Assembly: GCA_024449915.1 (NCBI GenBank)
Contig: JAMZAV010001270.1
Coordinates: 496,001 to 560,000, forward strand
Reading direction: 5' to 3'
Length of the DNA stretch: 64,000 nucleotides
DNA from: Sweltsa coloradensis
Taxonomy: Eukaryota > Arthropoda > Insecta > Plecoptera > Chloroperlidae
Below are positions 12,121-23,872 of this stretch, piece by piece (within the stretch, counting starts at the first letter, position 1; each line of letters begins with the position of its first letter). Made by a program: the position numbers and the translations under genes. Below the pieces are notes generated by a model. It worked only from the letters and a program-made list of their open reading frames with translations, did no database searches and was not told the DNA's origin.

Positions 12121-12714
12121 CCCTCCGTCACTCGCGCGGAATTTCTTAACACCATCCCTTGCGTGGGGTTTCTCAAACCCCAACTACTTTGGGCTTTTGG
12201 ATTTTTCTATCTGTGCTCATATGATTTGTGGAACTACTAAGTAGGTAGTTGTTACTGGGAGGGCAGTGAAATAAAATGCCAGTGAACATTTTTGTGTGAA
12301 ATATTTTTTTATTGTATATTTCAGATTTAAAAAATGGACATTTTCAAAATATTCAAAAAAGGTGTCAAAATAATTTTATTTAAGTTTTGTTTTACACTGT
12401 AGTAATACACATGAACCAGTCAGTAAATTGCAAGAAGAATTTTTCCAAAATTTAAGCCAAAATAGCATTGAGTTTCCCTATGCAGTTACTGTAACGTGAT
12501 CACTCGCGCGGGGTTTCAGCAACCCCAGCCACGTTCAGACCGGCAATATAACAACACTAAAAGCCCTAATGACTAAGAGGGTTACAAATTTCGCTAACAG
12601 ATAGAGTGATTTGAAGGTACTGAGAATCTAGAGTCGGTAAAACAGTCCAATGCAGAGAGACAGAGTCAAATGTAGACCCTGGGGTTTGTAGAACCCCACG
12701 CAAGTGACCGAGGG
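12121..12714. mobile_element. piggyBac-like MITE, TTAA target
   Basis: TTAA|CCCTCCGTCACTCGCG at the left (12117-12120) and CGAGGG|TTAA at the right (12715-12718). Inverted repeats read CCCTCSGTCACTYGCGYGG. A third copy of the CACTCGCGCGGGGTTTC word lies inside at about 12501. Three GGGGTTT…AACCCC palindromes occur (12167, 12517, 12680). No transposase. TTAA duplication plus CCC ends point to piggyBac-type mobilisation. Confidence 0.75.
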
Positions 12715-13004
12715 TTAAATGGTATTATGTATAGAAAAAAAACACAACATACTAAGTACCAACTGATATTATATTTTTTATAAATTATAATTCTATGATA
12801 AGGTACAAAAGTACTTTCTGTTTTCAGGTGGGTTAAATTTAGAAATTGGCAAATTGCTTTCCTCAAAATTTTGTAAAAATGGAGTTATAACAGTCTGGTT
12901 CTAGGGCAGCAAAATGTCTCTCAATGTTGCCTTTTTATTGGAATAAAACGTCACATATTAATATTACACAAAGTGGAAAACCACTATATTCTAAATTAAT
13001 TTGT

Positions 13005-13205
13005 AGTTATTTAGAGTATCCACTCAGTCATATAACTGATTTTCAGTGGGGGACAGTAACCCAAACCAACCCTGTAGGGCCCGACGCAATCGAGAGTGAG
13101 CAATAACCAACAAAAGATCGATATTTTTTAATAGGGAATATAGCAATCAGTGGTATGGACAGTGCGAACACCCGCGGATCAACGCCAGAATCAACAAGGC
13201 CGATT
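13005..13205. repeat. Interspersed repeat R1, copy 2
   Basis: Shares AGGGCCCGACGCAATCGA, ATAGCAATCAGTGGTATGGA and CACCCGCGGATCAACGCCAG with 5400-5595. The left side has CAGTGGGGGACAGTAACCCA, also found at 42302-42322 on the opposite strand. Confidence 0.7.
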
Positions 13206-13323
13206 CAGAACAACTTTAAATGTATCATGTGCCTCGTTGCTAGGACGGCTCCAAAGTCACCGTTTACAAATTCCTAAGACAAGAACAGACGGACTTAAGT
13301 CCAAATCAAAAGTTAAAAACTTC

Positions 13324-13402
13324 TGACTTTAGAGGGAATCAAACTCTGGACCTTTTGCATTGAAAGCAGAAATGCTAACCACAAGACCAACGAGCCACAA
13401 TA
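13324..13402 (-). repeat. tRNA-like sequence (SINE head or tRNA pseudogene)
   Basis: The minus strand shows an A-box-like TGGTCTTGTGG and a B-box-like AGTTTGATTCC (plus 13335-13345) at tRNA spacing. The would-be anticodon reads TCA and stems are imperfect, so it is not a working tRNA gene. Confidence 0.4.
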
Positions 13403-13687
13403 ACACCAAATTTGTCAGTCTAATCACTGTTAATATAAACAATTCACATGGGATATTTCGCGTTTCTTTACGTCAATCAGGTTGACTCAGTTGGCTTTGT
13501 GGATTTTAGACACTTTTTTTAAGAGGACGGTAGGCTAAACCTTAGCAAGGAGCAAAAGAAACACTGACACACTTCACTAGACAGATAACTCGTACTTATT
13601 ACATAGTTGGGAGGTAGAAAGAACAGCTGTAAAGTGAAAGATAAAAGTTTTGACTTTTTAATAATACTTATTACAGGTTAATGTTTC

Positions 13688-13878
13688 TTATGTAATCCCA
13701 GTCCATGTTAACGACTGGTAGAGTAATGCTTCTGTCTTGCTTGAGTAGCTTGCTAAGAGCACGGTCTTTCTCACAGACGTTCCCAACCGTCCAAGCGCCA
13801 CCAATTCCGTGCCAGAAAGTTGCACATCATTATCCACACACACCACAAGGAAATAAGCATGGAACTTGACTGGATCAC
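13688..13878 (-). CDS. TSEN34: TSEN34 exon 3 (catalytic C-terminus)
   Basis: Last coding exon, residues 238-300, TAA at 13690-13688. The acceptor TTCAG|GTGATCC joins exon 2 to give YPGDPVKFHAYF. His244 lies 8 residues after Tyr236, and Lys275 (in SVRKTVLLAS) lies 31 residues after His244. This is the Tyr/His/Lys spacing of the endonuclease family. Total length is 300 residues; human TSEN34 has 310. A possible poly(A) signal ATTAAA lies at 13662-13657. The exon was recognised by splice sites and domain continuity. Confidence 0.93.
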
Positions 13879-14237
13879 CTGAACAAAAAAATTGTTGTAA
13901 AAAAAACCCTATTTCAAAGACTTGTATGCTCTTTTAAGTTGACGATTACAAAGTTTTTGCGTTTTTCTTATTCTTATTTAACATGTTTTAAGCTTTAATT
14001 ACCTTTCATATAAAATGGCAGGGTACCAATGCTGTATTCAAATAGTAACAAACCATAAAAATAAATAAAAAAATCATGATTTTTTATTTTTTTTAAAATT
14101 TAGGCCTACATACAATAATTGAGGTATTTCTGATTTATTTTATTTTATTAAATTTAAATTAACAATACAAGTGTTTCGTATTGTCAAATGGGTAAGCAAT
14201 TCAAATAGGAGCACGACTACAAGATAACGATCATTTC

Positions 14238-14865
14238 AGGCTATTCGACCGCGTTTTTCTATTTTCCAAAATATGCTACCAAGTGAAAATATAGTGAATG
14301 GCTTTGAAACCTGGCTATTTTAGAAAATCAAAACTATTTTTTTCAATTTTTTTCTGATCTGGTACACGTTCAATGGGCTATTGCTATCTCAAAATAATTT
14401 TAAACTTCAATTCGCCAGGGCACACCATTCGACGTAGGGTGTTGTGCTTTTGTGACATTCATTTTCCACTGGTTTTCTATAGACTGACTGAGAGAAAAAA
14501 GATTTTTTTAGCATTGTCTTTCCTGAGAATTTTTTCGTTTGGCGATATTTGTACCGATTTGTACGCCAACGAAAAAATTTGCAGGAACGACAAGTATTTA
14601 AAAAAATCTTTTTACTCTCAGTCAGCCTATAGAAAACCAGTTGAAAATGAATGTCACAAAAGCACAACACCCTACGTTGAATGGTGTACCCTGGCGAATT
14701 GAAGTTTGAAATTATTTTGAGGTGGCGATATTGGCCGTGTACCGGATAAGAAAAATTTGAAAAAAATAGTTTTGATTTTCTAAAATAGCCAGGTTTCAAA
14801 GCCATTCACTATATTTTGACTTGGTAGCATATTTTGGAAAATAGAAAAACGCGGTCGAATAGCCT
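14238..14865. mobile_element. Long foldback element FB, copy 1 (TSEN34 intron 2)
   Basis: A 628-bp near-perfect palindrome. Arms of about 300 bp begin GGCTATTCGACCGCG and end CGCGGTCGAATAGCC, meeting around a loop near 14550. It has no coding capacity of its own: the mirror ORFs on both strands are by-products of the palindrome. A second full copy is at 55868-56477 in WDR48. Confidence 0.85.
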
Positions 14866-15150
14866 TCAGCAAACTTTTTTGCGACTTTAAAATAAGGTAG
14901 GGCGCCTACCCTCCAATCATTTCCACTTGCTTAGCACTTGAAAGTTGAAACCAAAATTAAAGAAGATTAAATCCATCATTCTTGGATATTTGGCGAGAGA
15001 CTGTGACTGAGTAGACTGTAGAGTAGGTAGGCTGTGATAGTAGAAAACACAAAATATAACACAAAAGACAAACACTCGGACATTTTTGGGTATTTGTGGC
15101 AAGCGGGGAGTTCATAAGCGTCCCCAAAATCTCATCTCCTTTTAGTTTTA

Positions 15151-15483
15151 CCAGAGTGTCTACAAATTTTCCATTATAAAATCCCTGACTTTTCCAGGTT
15201 TTCCAGATGGGAAATTATATTTTGACATGCTGCAAATCTGGCTTTCCCGCACATTATAATGGAGGAAAAATTGTTTATAAATTCAATGTCGATTTCGTCG
15301 GGAATTTTAAACACCAGACAAGGCAAAATAATTTAAGAATTGTTTTTTAAATTGAGAATTTCTATTTTCAGCAACAAAAAACCAAAATGTACATTTCTAG
15401 TAAAATTCCAGAAAAAAACACGACTTTTCCAGACTTATTAAATTGCCTGACTTTTTCAGGTTTTCCAGTCTTGTAGACAGGGT
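15151..15483. mobile_element. Inverted-repeat element with TGTCTAC ends
   Basis: Left end CAGAGTGTCTACAAATTTTC and inverted right end CACCCTGTCTACAAGACTGG. Both continue into repeated TGACTTTTCCAGGTTTTCCAG words. TTAC stands at both junctions. The ends resemble a widespread animal MITE; I am not sure of its superfamily. Confidence 0.5.
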
Positions 15484-16105
15484 GTTACCCCTGTAAGTGC
15501 CAGGCTAAAAAGTAAAAATATATATTTTGTATTCTTTACCTTGAAAAGTGACTTTGAAGGCAAAGTTATGGTCCGATCATAAAGTTTCATACATCAAAGT
15601 CTTTGGCATGAACTAAACAATGCAATGATATAGGCAAAACAAAATTTTAAAAAAATATATTTTTTAATATTTTGAATTTAAATTGTTTGTGATTTTTTTC
15701 TCAATTTTTTTCCTATTAGGCCTACACCGGCAATTTGTCATGAAATTACCTATCCACCAATTTTATACTTTCCTAAACTATTGTCCTGTATGACAACATT
15801 TTTACCCAAAAGATTTCAAAGAAATCCAGTAAAAAACAAAATAATTGTGAATTTCAATTTTTTTAGTATTCTCGGGTAAAGGGACCAATTTAAGTTTTTT
15901 TGTGACTGTTATTTTTCCAATATTTTTATGTAGAGGCAAACTATCAGTATTGTATCAAAATAGAGATAATTTTGCTCAGAGCTCTAGTTAAAATTGCAAT
16001 AGGCCCTGATTTTAGAAAGCCATATAATGTGTAGTGTAGGCCTACCAGGATATAGGTAGGCCCAATTTTGTTTTCTAAATCAAGAACTGTGTTTTGGATA
16101 GAAGC

Positions 16106-16562
16106 CACCGCCGTCTGGATGTATGTAAGATACAAATAAGCTGCTTGTCGTGGCTCGGATTTCCCCATGTTAAATGATTGACATGCAAAAGGCATAGAGC
16201 TTTGTCGGTCTGCCGCTAGATAGGGCTAGTTAAGGGGGGCGGAAGTAGATTTATTTCAGGTTTAGGATTGGGACTTATGGCCGGGCTTTTAATTAATGAA
16301 TAATAAAGGTGATAATTATATTTTTATTTACTTGGAACGTTTTATATTAAGGAATTGTTTATTTTCCATGAATTATGACAACAAACTCAGGTATGTAAAG
16401 GAAGTTTCACAGATCTAGTTCCAGCTTTGAACCATAGATGGTGTTAGTTAAGGGGGGCATGAACTTCTTTACCGACTGAAAGTTCACTGAAAGTCATGAC
16501 CAAATTTTGTTGAGCCACGACAAGCAGCTAATTTGTATCTTACATACATCCAGACGGCGGTG
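16106..16562. mobile_element. hAT-like MITE, 457 bp (TSEN34 intron 2)
   Basis: Perfect 8-bp duplication ATAGAAGC (16098-16105 and 16563-16570). Inverted repeats of about 50 bp start CACCGCCGTCTGGATGTATG and run through GCTGCTTGTCGTGGCTC. The interior has two GTTAAGGGGGGC words. No ORF. It lies about 100 bp from the exon 2 donor. Confidence 0.85.
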
Positions 16563-16669
16563 ATAGAAGCAAAGGGAAATAATTTTCAGCTTTGTCATAC
16601 TCATAGCAGCACACAACCTGGTACTTACAGTGAAATTAAGACACTTTGACCAGCTTTGACTTTACCAAC

Positions 16670-17305
16670 CTGGATAAATGAGGAAATCAACTCCAAACTT
16701 CTGTCCAGGAGTAATGTAGTAGCCCTTTTCCCATAGATCCTTGAAAGTCTGGTAACGAAGCTTTTCAGCTAAAGATGAAGGGAAGTTCCACAGCACATCT
16801 TCTTCGTCGTCAACTCTAAGCCAAGGGTGTGCTGTGAATGTTTGGACTAGAGTGTTACTTTCTGGAAGTGGTTTAATTTTATCTAGTTCTTCTCTGAGAA
16901 GTTTTTCTCTATCAACTTCGTCACTTTGTTGGTCGAGTAAGGTTGGCGTCTCCAATTTCTTCTTTTTTGACGTTGGTATTCCTAATGACTTTCGTCTCTT
17001 CCCCTCAATAATCTGGTCAATCATTTCCGTTACTTGTTTCTTCCGCTCCTCAACTATATGATCAACCTGTTCATGCTGAATTTGCTGCAGGTATTCTTTA
17101 AATCTCTGCTTGATCTCTTCCGTGGGGGCACTGCAAAGCGACGGATATTGCACAAGCCGAGCAACTTTACGTTCTAACAGCAATGTTGTCTCTTCTGGGA
17201 GAAGAGTTAATGGCAAGCCAAGGAACGCCTCCTGGCGGGGTAAGTGAGCCAGACAACCAATGAGTTCACCAACAATGCGGTGCTCTTCTCGGAGCTTTAA
17301 CCAAT
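16670..17305 (-). CDS. TSEN34: TSEN34 exon 2 (linker and start of catalytic domain)
   Basis: Encodes residues 26-237. The acceptor is CCTACAG|ATTGG and the donor CCAG|GTTGGT. Residues 27-75 (WLKLREEHRIVG, then LGLPLTLLPEE) match the N-terminal domain of animal TSEN34. Residues 95-165 form a charged helical linker with a KSLG..TSKKKK basic patch. The catalytic fold starts near residue 205 (YQTFKDLWEKGYYITPG, then KFGVDFLIYPG). Tyr236 in DFLIYPG is the family's catalytic tyrosine. Sen34 cuts the 3' splice site of intron-containing pre-tRNAs as part of the nuclear TSEN2/34/54/15 tetramer. Intact frame throughout. Confidence 0.96.
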
Positions 17306-17426
17306 CTGTAGGCAAAACAATCCGGGTTGAAATGTAAGGCGTTTAATATCTCAAGAGAACAAACTCTTTTTTTTTCTCGATTTGTTTGGTCGGGAAACAC
17401 TCCCGTAGGTGTAATTGATATTATTT

Positions 17427-17641
17427 ACTACAATTCAGAAATTAAAAAAGTCCGCCCCAACCGGGAATCGAACCACGGATCTCCCACATTCCAGGTGAGC
17501 GTCTTAACCACTAGACCATCAGGACGGGTACATTTTAAGCTCTTAAGAGCTGTGGTTAAGACGCCCGTCTGGAATGCGGGAGATCCGTGGTTCGATTCCC
17601 GGTTGGGGCGGACTTTTTTAATTTCTGAATTGTAGTAAATA
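17427..17641. repeat. Inverted pair of tRNA-derived SINE heads (hairpin), TSEN34 intron 1
   Basis: Two head-to-head copies of one SINE 5' region. Arms 17427-17517 and 17551-17641 are near-perfect inverted repeats of 91 bp. Each includes B box GGTTCGATTCC followed by CGGTTGGGGCGGACTTTTTT. The left copy (minus orientation) also has the A box TGGTCTAGTGG. The pair starts about 120 bp upstream of the exon 2 acceptor in the transcript. Confidence 0.75.
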
Positions 17642-17929
17642 AGAACAAACTCTGTTCTGTATTGCAACCTCTGTTTGAAAGCCTTTGAAAAGCACTTGAT
17701 ATCTTGGATTGTTGAATGCAAATCGCATTTAACTTACTATCAATCTGATTTGATAGGCCTATGAACATCATAGGTAAGGGAAACACCAAGTCAAATTTGA
17801 CTTCTTTCTCTAAAAATTCATAAGTGTGAATGCGTGATCAATATCATTGCTCACTGCTCATATTATTTACTATTAGCCTATGTATTATATTGATGGTATT
17901 AGCCATAATGTGAACAGAAATTTAAAAAA

Positions 17930-18000
17930 TGTCTCTACCGGGAATTGAGCCCTGGACCTCTGCTGTCTGGCAGAATGATGCTCTTACCAACTGTGACAAT
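17930..18000 (-). repeat. tRNA-like SINE head
   Basis: The minus strand has A-box-like AGTTGGTAAGAG and B-box-like GGCTCAATTCC (plus 17941-17951), followed by a T-run. A (TTA)n tract follows at 18035-18095. Probably a SINE 5' remnant. Confidence 0.4.
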
Positions 18001-18447
18001 ATTGAGAAGTCTACCTAGACAAAATATATTGTTAATTTTATTATATTATTATTATTATATTTTATTATTATTTTATTATTTATTTTTATTGATAGTTTTG
18101 GCCCCTAGTCCATTTTTCAAAATCCTGCCTTAACTGGAACTCAACCCGGCAGATCATCATCCTCACTGATCCTGGAATGTGAGGGGAACCCATAAGGGTG
18201 TTTTTTATTTAAATCAAAAGCACTTTTTCTTAATTTTGAGCAACACACACAAGAGTTCTAGCCTAACTGATTTAGGCAAAGTTTTCCTTAAAATAATTTT
18301 TGAATTATATTTTCTGAAACGCTTGTGAAAGTAATTTGATCCGCTCATCAACTTGACAAGTTTTGAAACACTGATTTTGTTGATTTAAATAAAAAAATCT
18401 GATTTAAATCAAAAAGTTGATTTTCAAATAAATCATGATTTTTATTT

Positions 18448-18940
18448 TTTGATGAGTGTAGCGAGCAAAGTGAAGATTCCATTCCACTGCACTGGAGAAA
18501 AATATCCGGAATGTTTTTCTTTTTTTCTTTCTTTCTTTTCTGTTTGTTGGCCTACTTTTGTGTGTTTGTTAACACGATTCCGGCTAAATCGATACTCCAA
18601 TTGCAATGAAATTTTCTGGAGGCCTCCAAAATCTCTGAACTTGGAACTGCCACGTTTTGAGCGCAATCAAAAAATTATTTCTCTTGAAAATCGCAATTTT
18701 ACAATTTTGTTCGATTAAAAAAAAATTCTTCACGACTTATAACACCTAGGGCTACGTGCTTTATCCGATTGTAATGGTTCTTTCACAGAACCTTAATTTT
18801 ACAAATTAATATATTCGTGTGAAATTTGAGTGCAATCGAAAAATTATTTCTCATGAAAATTGCAATTTTACACTTTAAAAAAAAAAAAAAAATTCTTCGA
18901 CTTCGACACCTACATGGCGCTTTATTCGATTGTAATGTAG
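18448..18940 (-). mobile_element. TTGGATGAGCGTA-type element, truncated copy
   Basis: Begins TTTGATGAGTGTAGCGAGCA, then the TCCATTNCACTNCACTGGAG and TCCGGAATG modules. It continues with the CGATTCCGGCTAAATCGATA and TCTGAACTTGGAACTGCCAC modules of the family. The second end is missing near 18940. Confidence 0.6.
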
Positions 18941-19440
18941 TGTGTAATGTAATGTGCGCCCCTGATCCTCATGTCGTCGTCATAAAAATTAAAACAATAT
19001 TACCAAGCGTGTCTCACAGGCCATAGCAATGGGAAAACGAACTCAATTTAAATACCATCTACATAAAGCATGTCAGCTCATTGCGCCAATTAGGCCTACG
19101 CTCATCAAACGCGTCTGAAAAAGGGTTTACAAAGCTTCCTAGTTTAATGATCATCATTATCCATCGCAGTTTCCTACTTCTGGCAGGGTCAGCTTGGGTT
19201 TAGCAACAAAATTTTTCCACTTCTTTCTATATTTCCACACACATAGTTTAATAAAAATAAAAAAATCACACATCTTGGAACCCATTAGATTAGATAAAGG
19301 TGGAGAGGCTGAGACTTGCCACCAACCAGGATGGGTAGGCTACTACTACTATTGCAGTTGGTATGGGCCAACTCTGTTACAAGGGTAAAAGCATAAGTTA
19401 GGGGGGGGGGGGTGAAGCGCGTATGTTTTAATAATATCCT

Positions 19441-20514
19441 CTTGGGCTCAAACATGGTATGTGCCTGAATCCCAATAAGTCTACTTTTATTCGTATAACC
19501 CGCTCATCAGACCCAGTTATCACTGATTACCACATAAACGGATCGAAACTACTAACAAGCAATAGCATAAAACTCCTTGGAATCAACATAACTAAAGACC
19601 TGTCCTGGAATCTGCATACAGACATAGTAAGATCACAGTGCTCGAAGCTTGTAGGGTTTGTATTTAGAAATCTCAGAGACTGTAATCCAAATGTTCTACG
19701 ATCCGTTTACCTTTCTTTAATTCGATCTAAATTGGCCTACGGATCTCCAGCTTGGCACCCAACAACCAAAGAGAACATTCACAAACTGGAAGTTGTTCAG
19801 AACCGTGCAATAAAGGCCATATACGGATACAAATCAACCCTCAATACTGTTTCTCGTAGAAAAAAGCTTAACATTCCAAGTGTGGACAACTTCTTCAGAA
19901 GATGTGACGCAATCTTCCTCAAGGGATGCCTCAGTGGTTGCATCGATCTCGACCCACTGGAGCGCCTAACTCCAGTGCAGCGCACAGTGACCTTGGGACG
20001 CGGAAACCAGAAAGGACTTACGCTTAGACCTCCGCGGGCACGCACCACAGCTTATCAAATGTCCCTGTACTTCAGATGTGCATCGGTCTGGAATTCGCTA
20101 AGTTGTGAAGTGAGGTCTCTGCCTTACAAGGAGTTCAAGCACAAAATTAACAGCACATTCCGATAACATCAAGTCCCAGTGATTGCATGCCCTTTTACGA
20201 CGACCCTGCATCAAATGGACTTGATTATGGATTATTATCTGTACTACGCCTTGTTAGATATAAGTCATCATAACTAATTGTAACACTGCCATACATCACC
20301 ATGCTCTCTTCTCTTTTCTTTTTATCGAATTTTCATGCTCTTAATATTGTCTGTATCAAGTTCATATAAGTTATAGTTCTTAGTGTTATTATTGGTTGCA
20401 GAACGCACAAGAGTGTGAATGAGCCTAAGGTTCGCTTTCTTCAACCTTTTTATAATTGGAATGGAAATGTATATTTTGATTTTGATTATGAATAAAGAAA
20501 TAATAATAATAATA

Positions 20515-20554
<40 letters not shown>
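19441..20554 (+). pseudogene. 5'-truncated LINE 3' end inserted in the large transposon
   Basis: One frame 19459-20166 encodes the end of a reverse transcriptase: SIKLLGINITKDLSWNLHTD, LIRSKLAYGSPAWHPTTKEN and SVWNSLSCEV. It belongs to the same group as the LINE at 9977-11342 (shared WHPxTxENIxKLExVQ). The 3' end is an (AAT)n tail at 20509-20554. It interrupts the left arm of the transposon between its outer and inner repeats, after ATATCCT, where the right arm reads ATATCCTAATTGAAGAG. Confidence 0.85.
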
Positions 20555-20557
<3 letters not shown>

Positions 20558-21144
20558 GAAGAGAAATTATCACATTGACGGGATGTTTCGTCGCGTCGTA
20601 GTGGTAAATAATTTACATTACAGCCATTCCATGTGACGGTTGTGACAATTCGTACGTGTTTTTACTACTTTAGTCCAACAAAATAAATAGTTCCAAACAT
20701 TTTATTGAGATGCCAACTCTTTATTATATTAGTATGAGGTTACATAATCTTAAAAATATAAACTTGAATGAACATTTTCATTACAGCTTCTTAATAATAA
20801 TTAAATACCTATAGTTACGGTTGTGACATGATTTGGACAAGGAGTTTCAGAATTGCAGAAAAACTATTAAAATTCTGTGATGTGTGTTGCAATTTATCTG
20901 ATTTACATTTTTTCTCACAAGAAGAACAACCATACCATTCTAAAAATACACTTGACCCTTTAAAAAAATTATACCTGATGACATTTCCAGGTATTTATGT
21001 TGTGTTACGGTTGTGACGCGTGTGCAACAAATATGTAAAATATTGCTTATTTTGATTCTTAAAATTAAATACATGGTTATATAATAAAAATATGTGTTTA
21101 AAAGAATGCCAAAAGGCTTGGATCATGACTCATGAGTAATGAAC

Positions 21145-21291
21145 AAGATAGGGTACCAACACCTGACCTGTGGTAGAGTAGACATGCCGCGATAGAAAAA
21201 AAATGTTTTTTTTTGCCGCGATAGAAAAGAATTGTTTTTTTTATCGCAGCATACCTACTCTACTACAGGTCAGGTGTTGGTACCCTATCTT
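21145..21291. mobile_element. 147-bp palindromic MITE
   Basis: Arms AAGATAGGGTACCAACACCT and its complement ending 21291, about 50 bp each. They continue through GACCTGTRGTAGAGTAG, with a short GCCGCGATAGAAAA repeat in the loop. It lies inside the large transposon, 3' of its gene. Confidence 0.65.
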
Positions 21292-21332
21292 ACTCATCAC
21301 TCCTCATAATGATCATATAATATGGTTAAACA

Positions 21333-23581
21333 CTAAATTGTGAGCTGTCCTCTGTTGTTAATTAGAGTGGGAGGATCCACTATTTGTAACGAAACAAGCG
21401 AAATTGACTCGCAAGACTCCTCTTTGACATCAGGCCAAACCCACAAATTCTTTCCACTTGAAGCCATATAACTAAGAGTAATTGAATCATTAATGCGGTC
21501 AATGTCTGCCACTTCTGCATAATAATGCCGCGTTTTCATAGCCTTCCCGCTGATTGGTAAACCAACACGTACAAATGACCCAGCACAATCCCCAAGGTTG
21601 AATCAACCGTAGTGATGCCCGCTAACATGAAACCCGACGAGGTGCTGGGAGAAGTATTGTCATAGTACCGGTACTCCAATCAATTTCTGTAACACCATCA
21701 TCATCATCTTCAGACGCAACATTTTGGTGTGTCACAACAAGAGTTTTTTTAGCGGAAACGTTGGTCATGCGAACACAAAGAGTGTTTTTGCAGTCGCTTG
21801 TTTTTGTCACATGGTGTACCGTTTGTAGTCTAGGGATAGGTTGTACACCTTCCCACCTGCTCATCAACATGCTTTCATTCCCTGCTACTTCTTCAGCAGA
21901 AACATACAAAACATTTACATTCTTTACTGTATCCTGTGCGCATGTAGCAAATGCTTGTGCCGAATTTATGATGACTTGACGTGCCTTGATTTTAAGCCAT
22001 ACACTTCGCTTCAGCATCCCTCCAACACCATCGACGGCACCTTTGCCATGCGACGAAGCAAGAAAGCTCCACTCTCCTGTAATACCGTTGAAATCTGCTT
22101 TTATGTAAATTAAGTTTGAAAGAGTGAATTTATTCTTGAATTGTGCGGCGCAACCGTCAGAATATATTTTTAAATGGACCAGATCAGGGAATTCATCTTT
22201 GAGTTCCTTCACTATTCTTTTCATGAAGGCAAAGACTGATACCTTGCCATGGACCAAGTCATCACTAACTACCGCAAAGCAACGCTTGATGCCGCCAGCA
22301 AGCCATGCAACTGCAGTGAAAATAGTGACTTGACCATGGCTCCAATGGGCACTTTGAATTTCGTCTTGGGCCGTTGTGGAATAGTTCTCGGCAAAATCTA
22401 CTTGGAGAATGGCAACTCCCGTCTCTATGGCTATTTTCGACTCCTCAAAGCTAGTTGCTTGGATTCTTTTAACATATACATGCCACTTGTAATAAGCAAA
22501 CTGCTTCTCAATCTTCTGTAAAAGATTCATAATGGTTCCATTCTTGGATAAAACTTGTGGACGTCCATCAGAATCGGACCATTCTTTCCACGTAACTTCT
22601 GTTAATGGGTCCACATCTTCAATGAAAGTTTGCATGCACGTGATGTTATCTTTGCATTCATTACAAATTGAATTCATGCATGCCTCAACTTTAGAGTTGC
22701 ACACCAACGCATCGATAAATTCTTTTCCATCGTTGGGAAAACTGGGGACTTTATCATGCAATGATTTGATCAGGAAGTCCATATTTGCATGGTATTTACA
22801 TAGGCACACACATTGTGTGGCATATTTGAAAAGGGAAGAACATGCTTCGGTCCCAATTAAAAAAAACTTCGACATCTTTATGCAAGCATTGGGGGTTTTC
22901 CTCGATGAAAAGAAAGTATGCTTCTCTAATTGTCATAAGCATAATGCGCTTTTGAACCAAGGTTCTCTGCTGAATTTCAACGTTTTTCACAGACACAACA
23001 TCACGCTTACCTGGTTCTTGTCTGCTAATACTATCCAACTAAATTCAATAACTTTGACTCGAGTATCGTCGTTCAGCTGCCTCGAGGTTCTTGGTGATAA
23101 AACTTTCTTTAAAATATGAACAGCAGATGGCATCACTTCTTTTAAAAATTTCAGTTGCGACCTCCAACCGTTCCGTTGGGCTGTTTGGCAAAGTTTTTTG
23201 AACTCGATCTTTATCCTTCCCCAGCGACTGTACAGATTTGTATGACGATGGCAGTGACAACAGGTCATCTGAAGAATTATTAATTGGCTATTTCTTTTTC
23301 ATCCTTCGTTTCTGTTGTCGTAATCGATCGTTTTCACGTTTGAGTGTACGAAGATTGCTGGCTGTTTTAGATACGCCTGACATCATCTCCTTGTCGCGAC
23401 TTCTCCGATTTTTACTTCGCAGTCTTTCCTTTTCAAAGGTACGCTCTCGACTAACCGGATCATTGTTGATTTTACTTTCGATGTTGTTGTCCTGTCTTTC
23501 CTTAAAGGAGCCTGATCTGCAAACACATTTAGGATTAGGCCTAGGCCAACCCAACTGAGAAGGATAGGCCAAACCCATCAA
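21333..23581 (-). pseudogene. Broken DDE/RNase H-like transposase of the large transposon
   Basis: Minus-strand pieces in order. 23288-23581: Arg/Lys-rich N-terminus with a coiled coil (NLRTLKRENDRLRQQKRR). 22987-23260: linker. 22796-23038: MLMTIREAYFLFIEENPQ. 21622-22875 (417 codons): Cys/His motif CVCLCKYHANMDFL with CNEC, then acid-containing strands ILQVDFAENYS, IYSDGCAAQFKNKF and SSHGKGAVDGVGG. 21333-21539: C-terminal domain ending WVWPDVKEE…VDPPT. The three Asp motifs suggest an RNase H fold. Similar unnamed proteins occur in many invertebrates. Frameshifts at about 23270, 23040, 22860 and 21610 make it inactive. Confidence 0.7.
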
Positions 23582-23872
23582 ATAAAACTGCGGTCTAGTA
23601 AAATTTTATGTTTGTTTCTTCTATGAACATTCATCATTATTCACAACTTCTAATTATCCTAGTATGGCCTACTAGAGTTTGCAGGTAGGCCCAATTATGC
23701 CCAACCACTTTAGGGTATTTGAAAAGCAAACTGTAGGCCCAACATACAGAAACATTAATGTAAATACAAGTCTAAGTTTACACTGGTCACAACCGTAACA
23801 AAATTGTGTAGCAACCGTAACACATTTAAATTGCACTTTGAAAGACAATTTAAGACTTTTGGTGATCGATTA

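Larger units (their letters stand above)
13879..16669 (-). other. TSEN34: TSEN34 intron 2
   Basis: GT-AG intron of 2.8 kb. It holds a foldback element (14238-14865), a CAG-ended inverted-repeat element (about 15151-15483) and a hAT-like MITE (16106-16562). The rest is AT-rich sequence without recognisable features. The intron separates catalytic Tyr236 from His244 and Lys275. Confidence 0.85.

Noticed and set aside
14373..14805. Similar ORFs on both strands (109 and 132 codons)
   Set aside because: They mirror each other because the element is a palindrome; not a gene.
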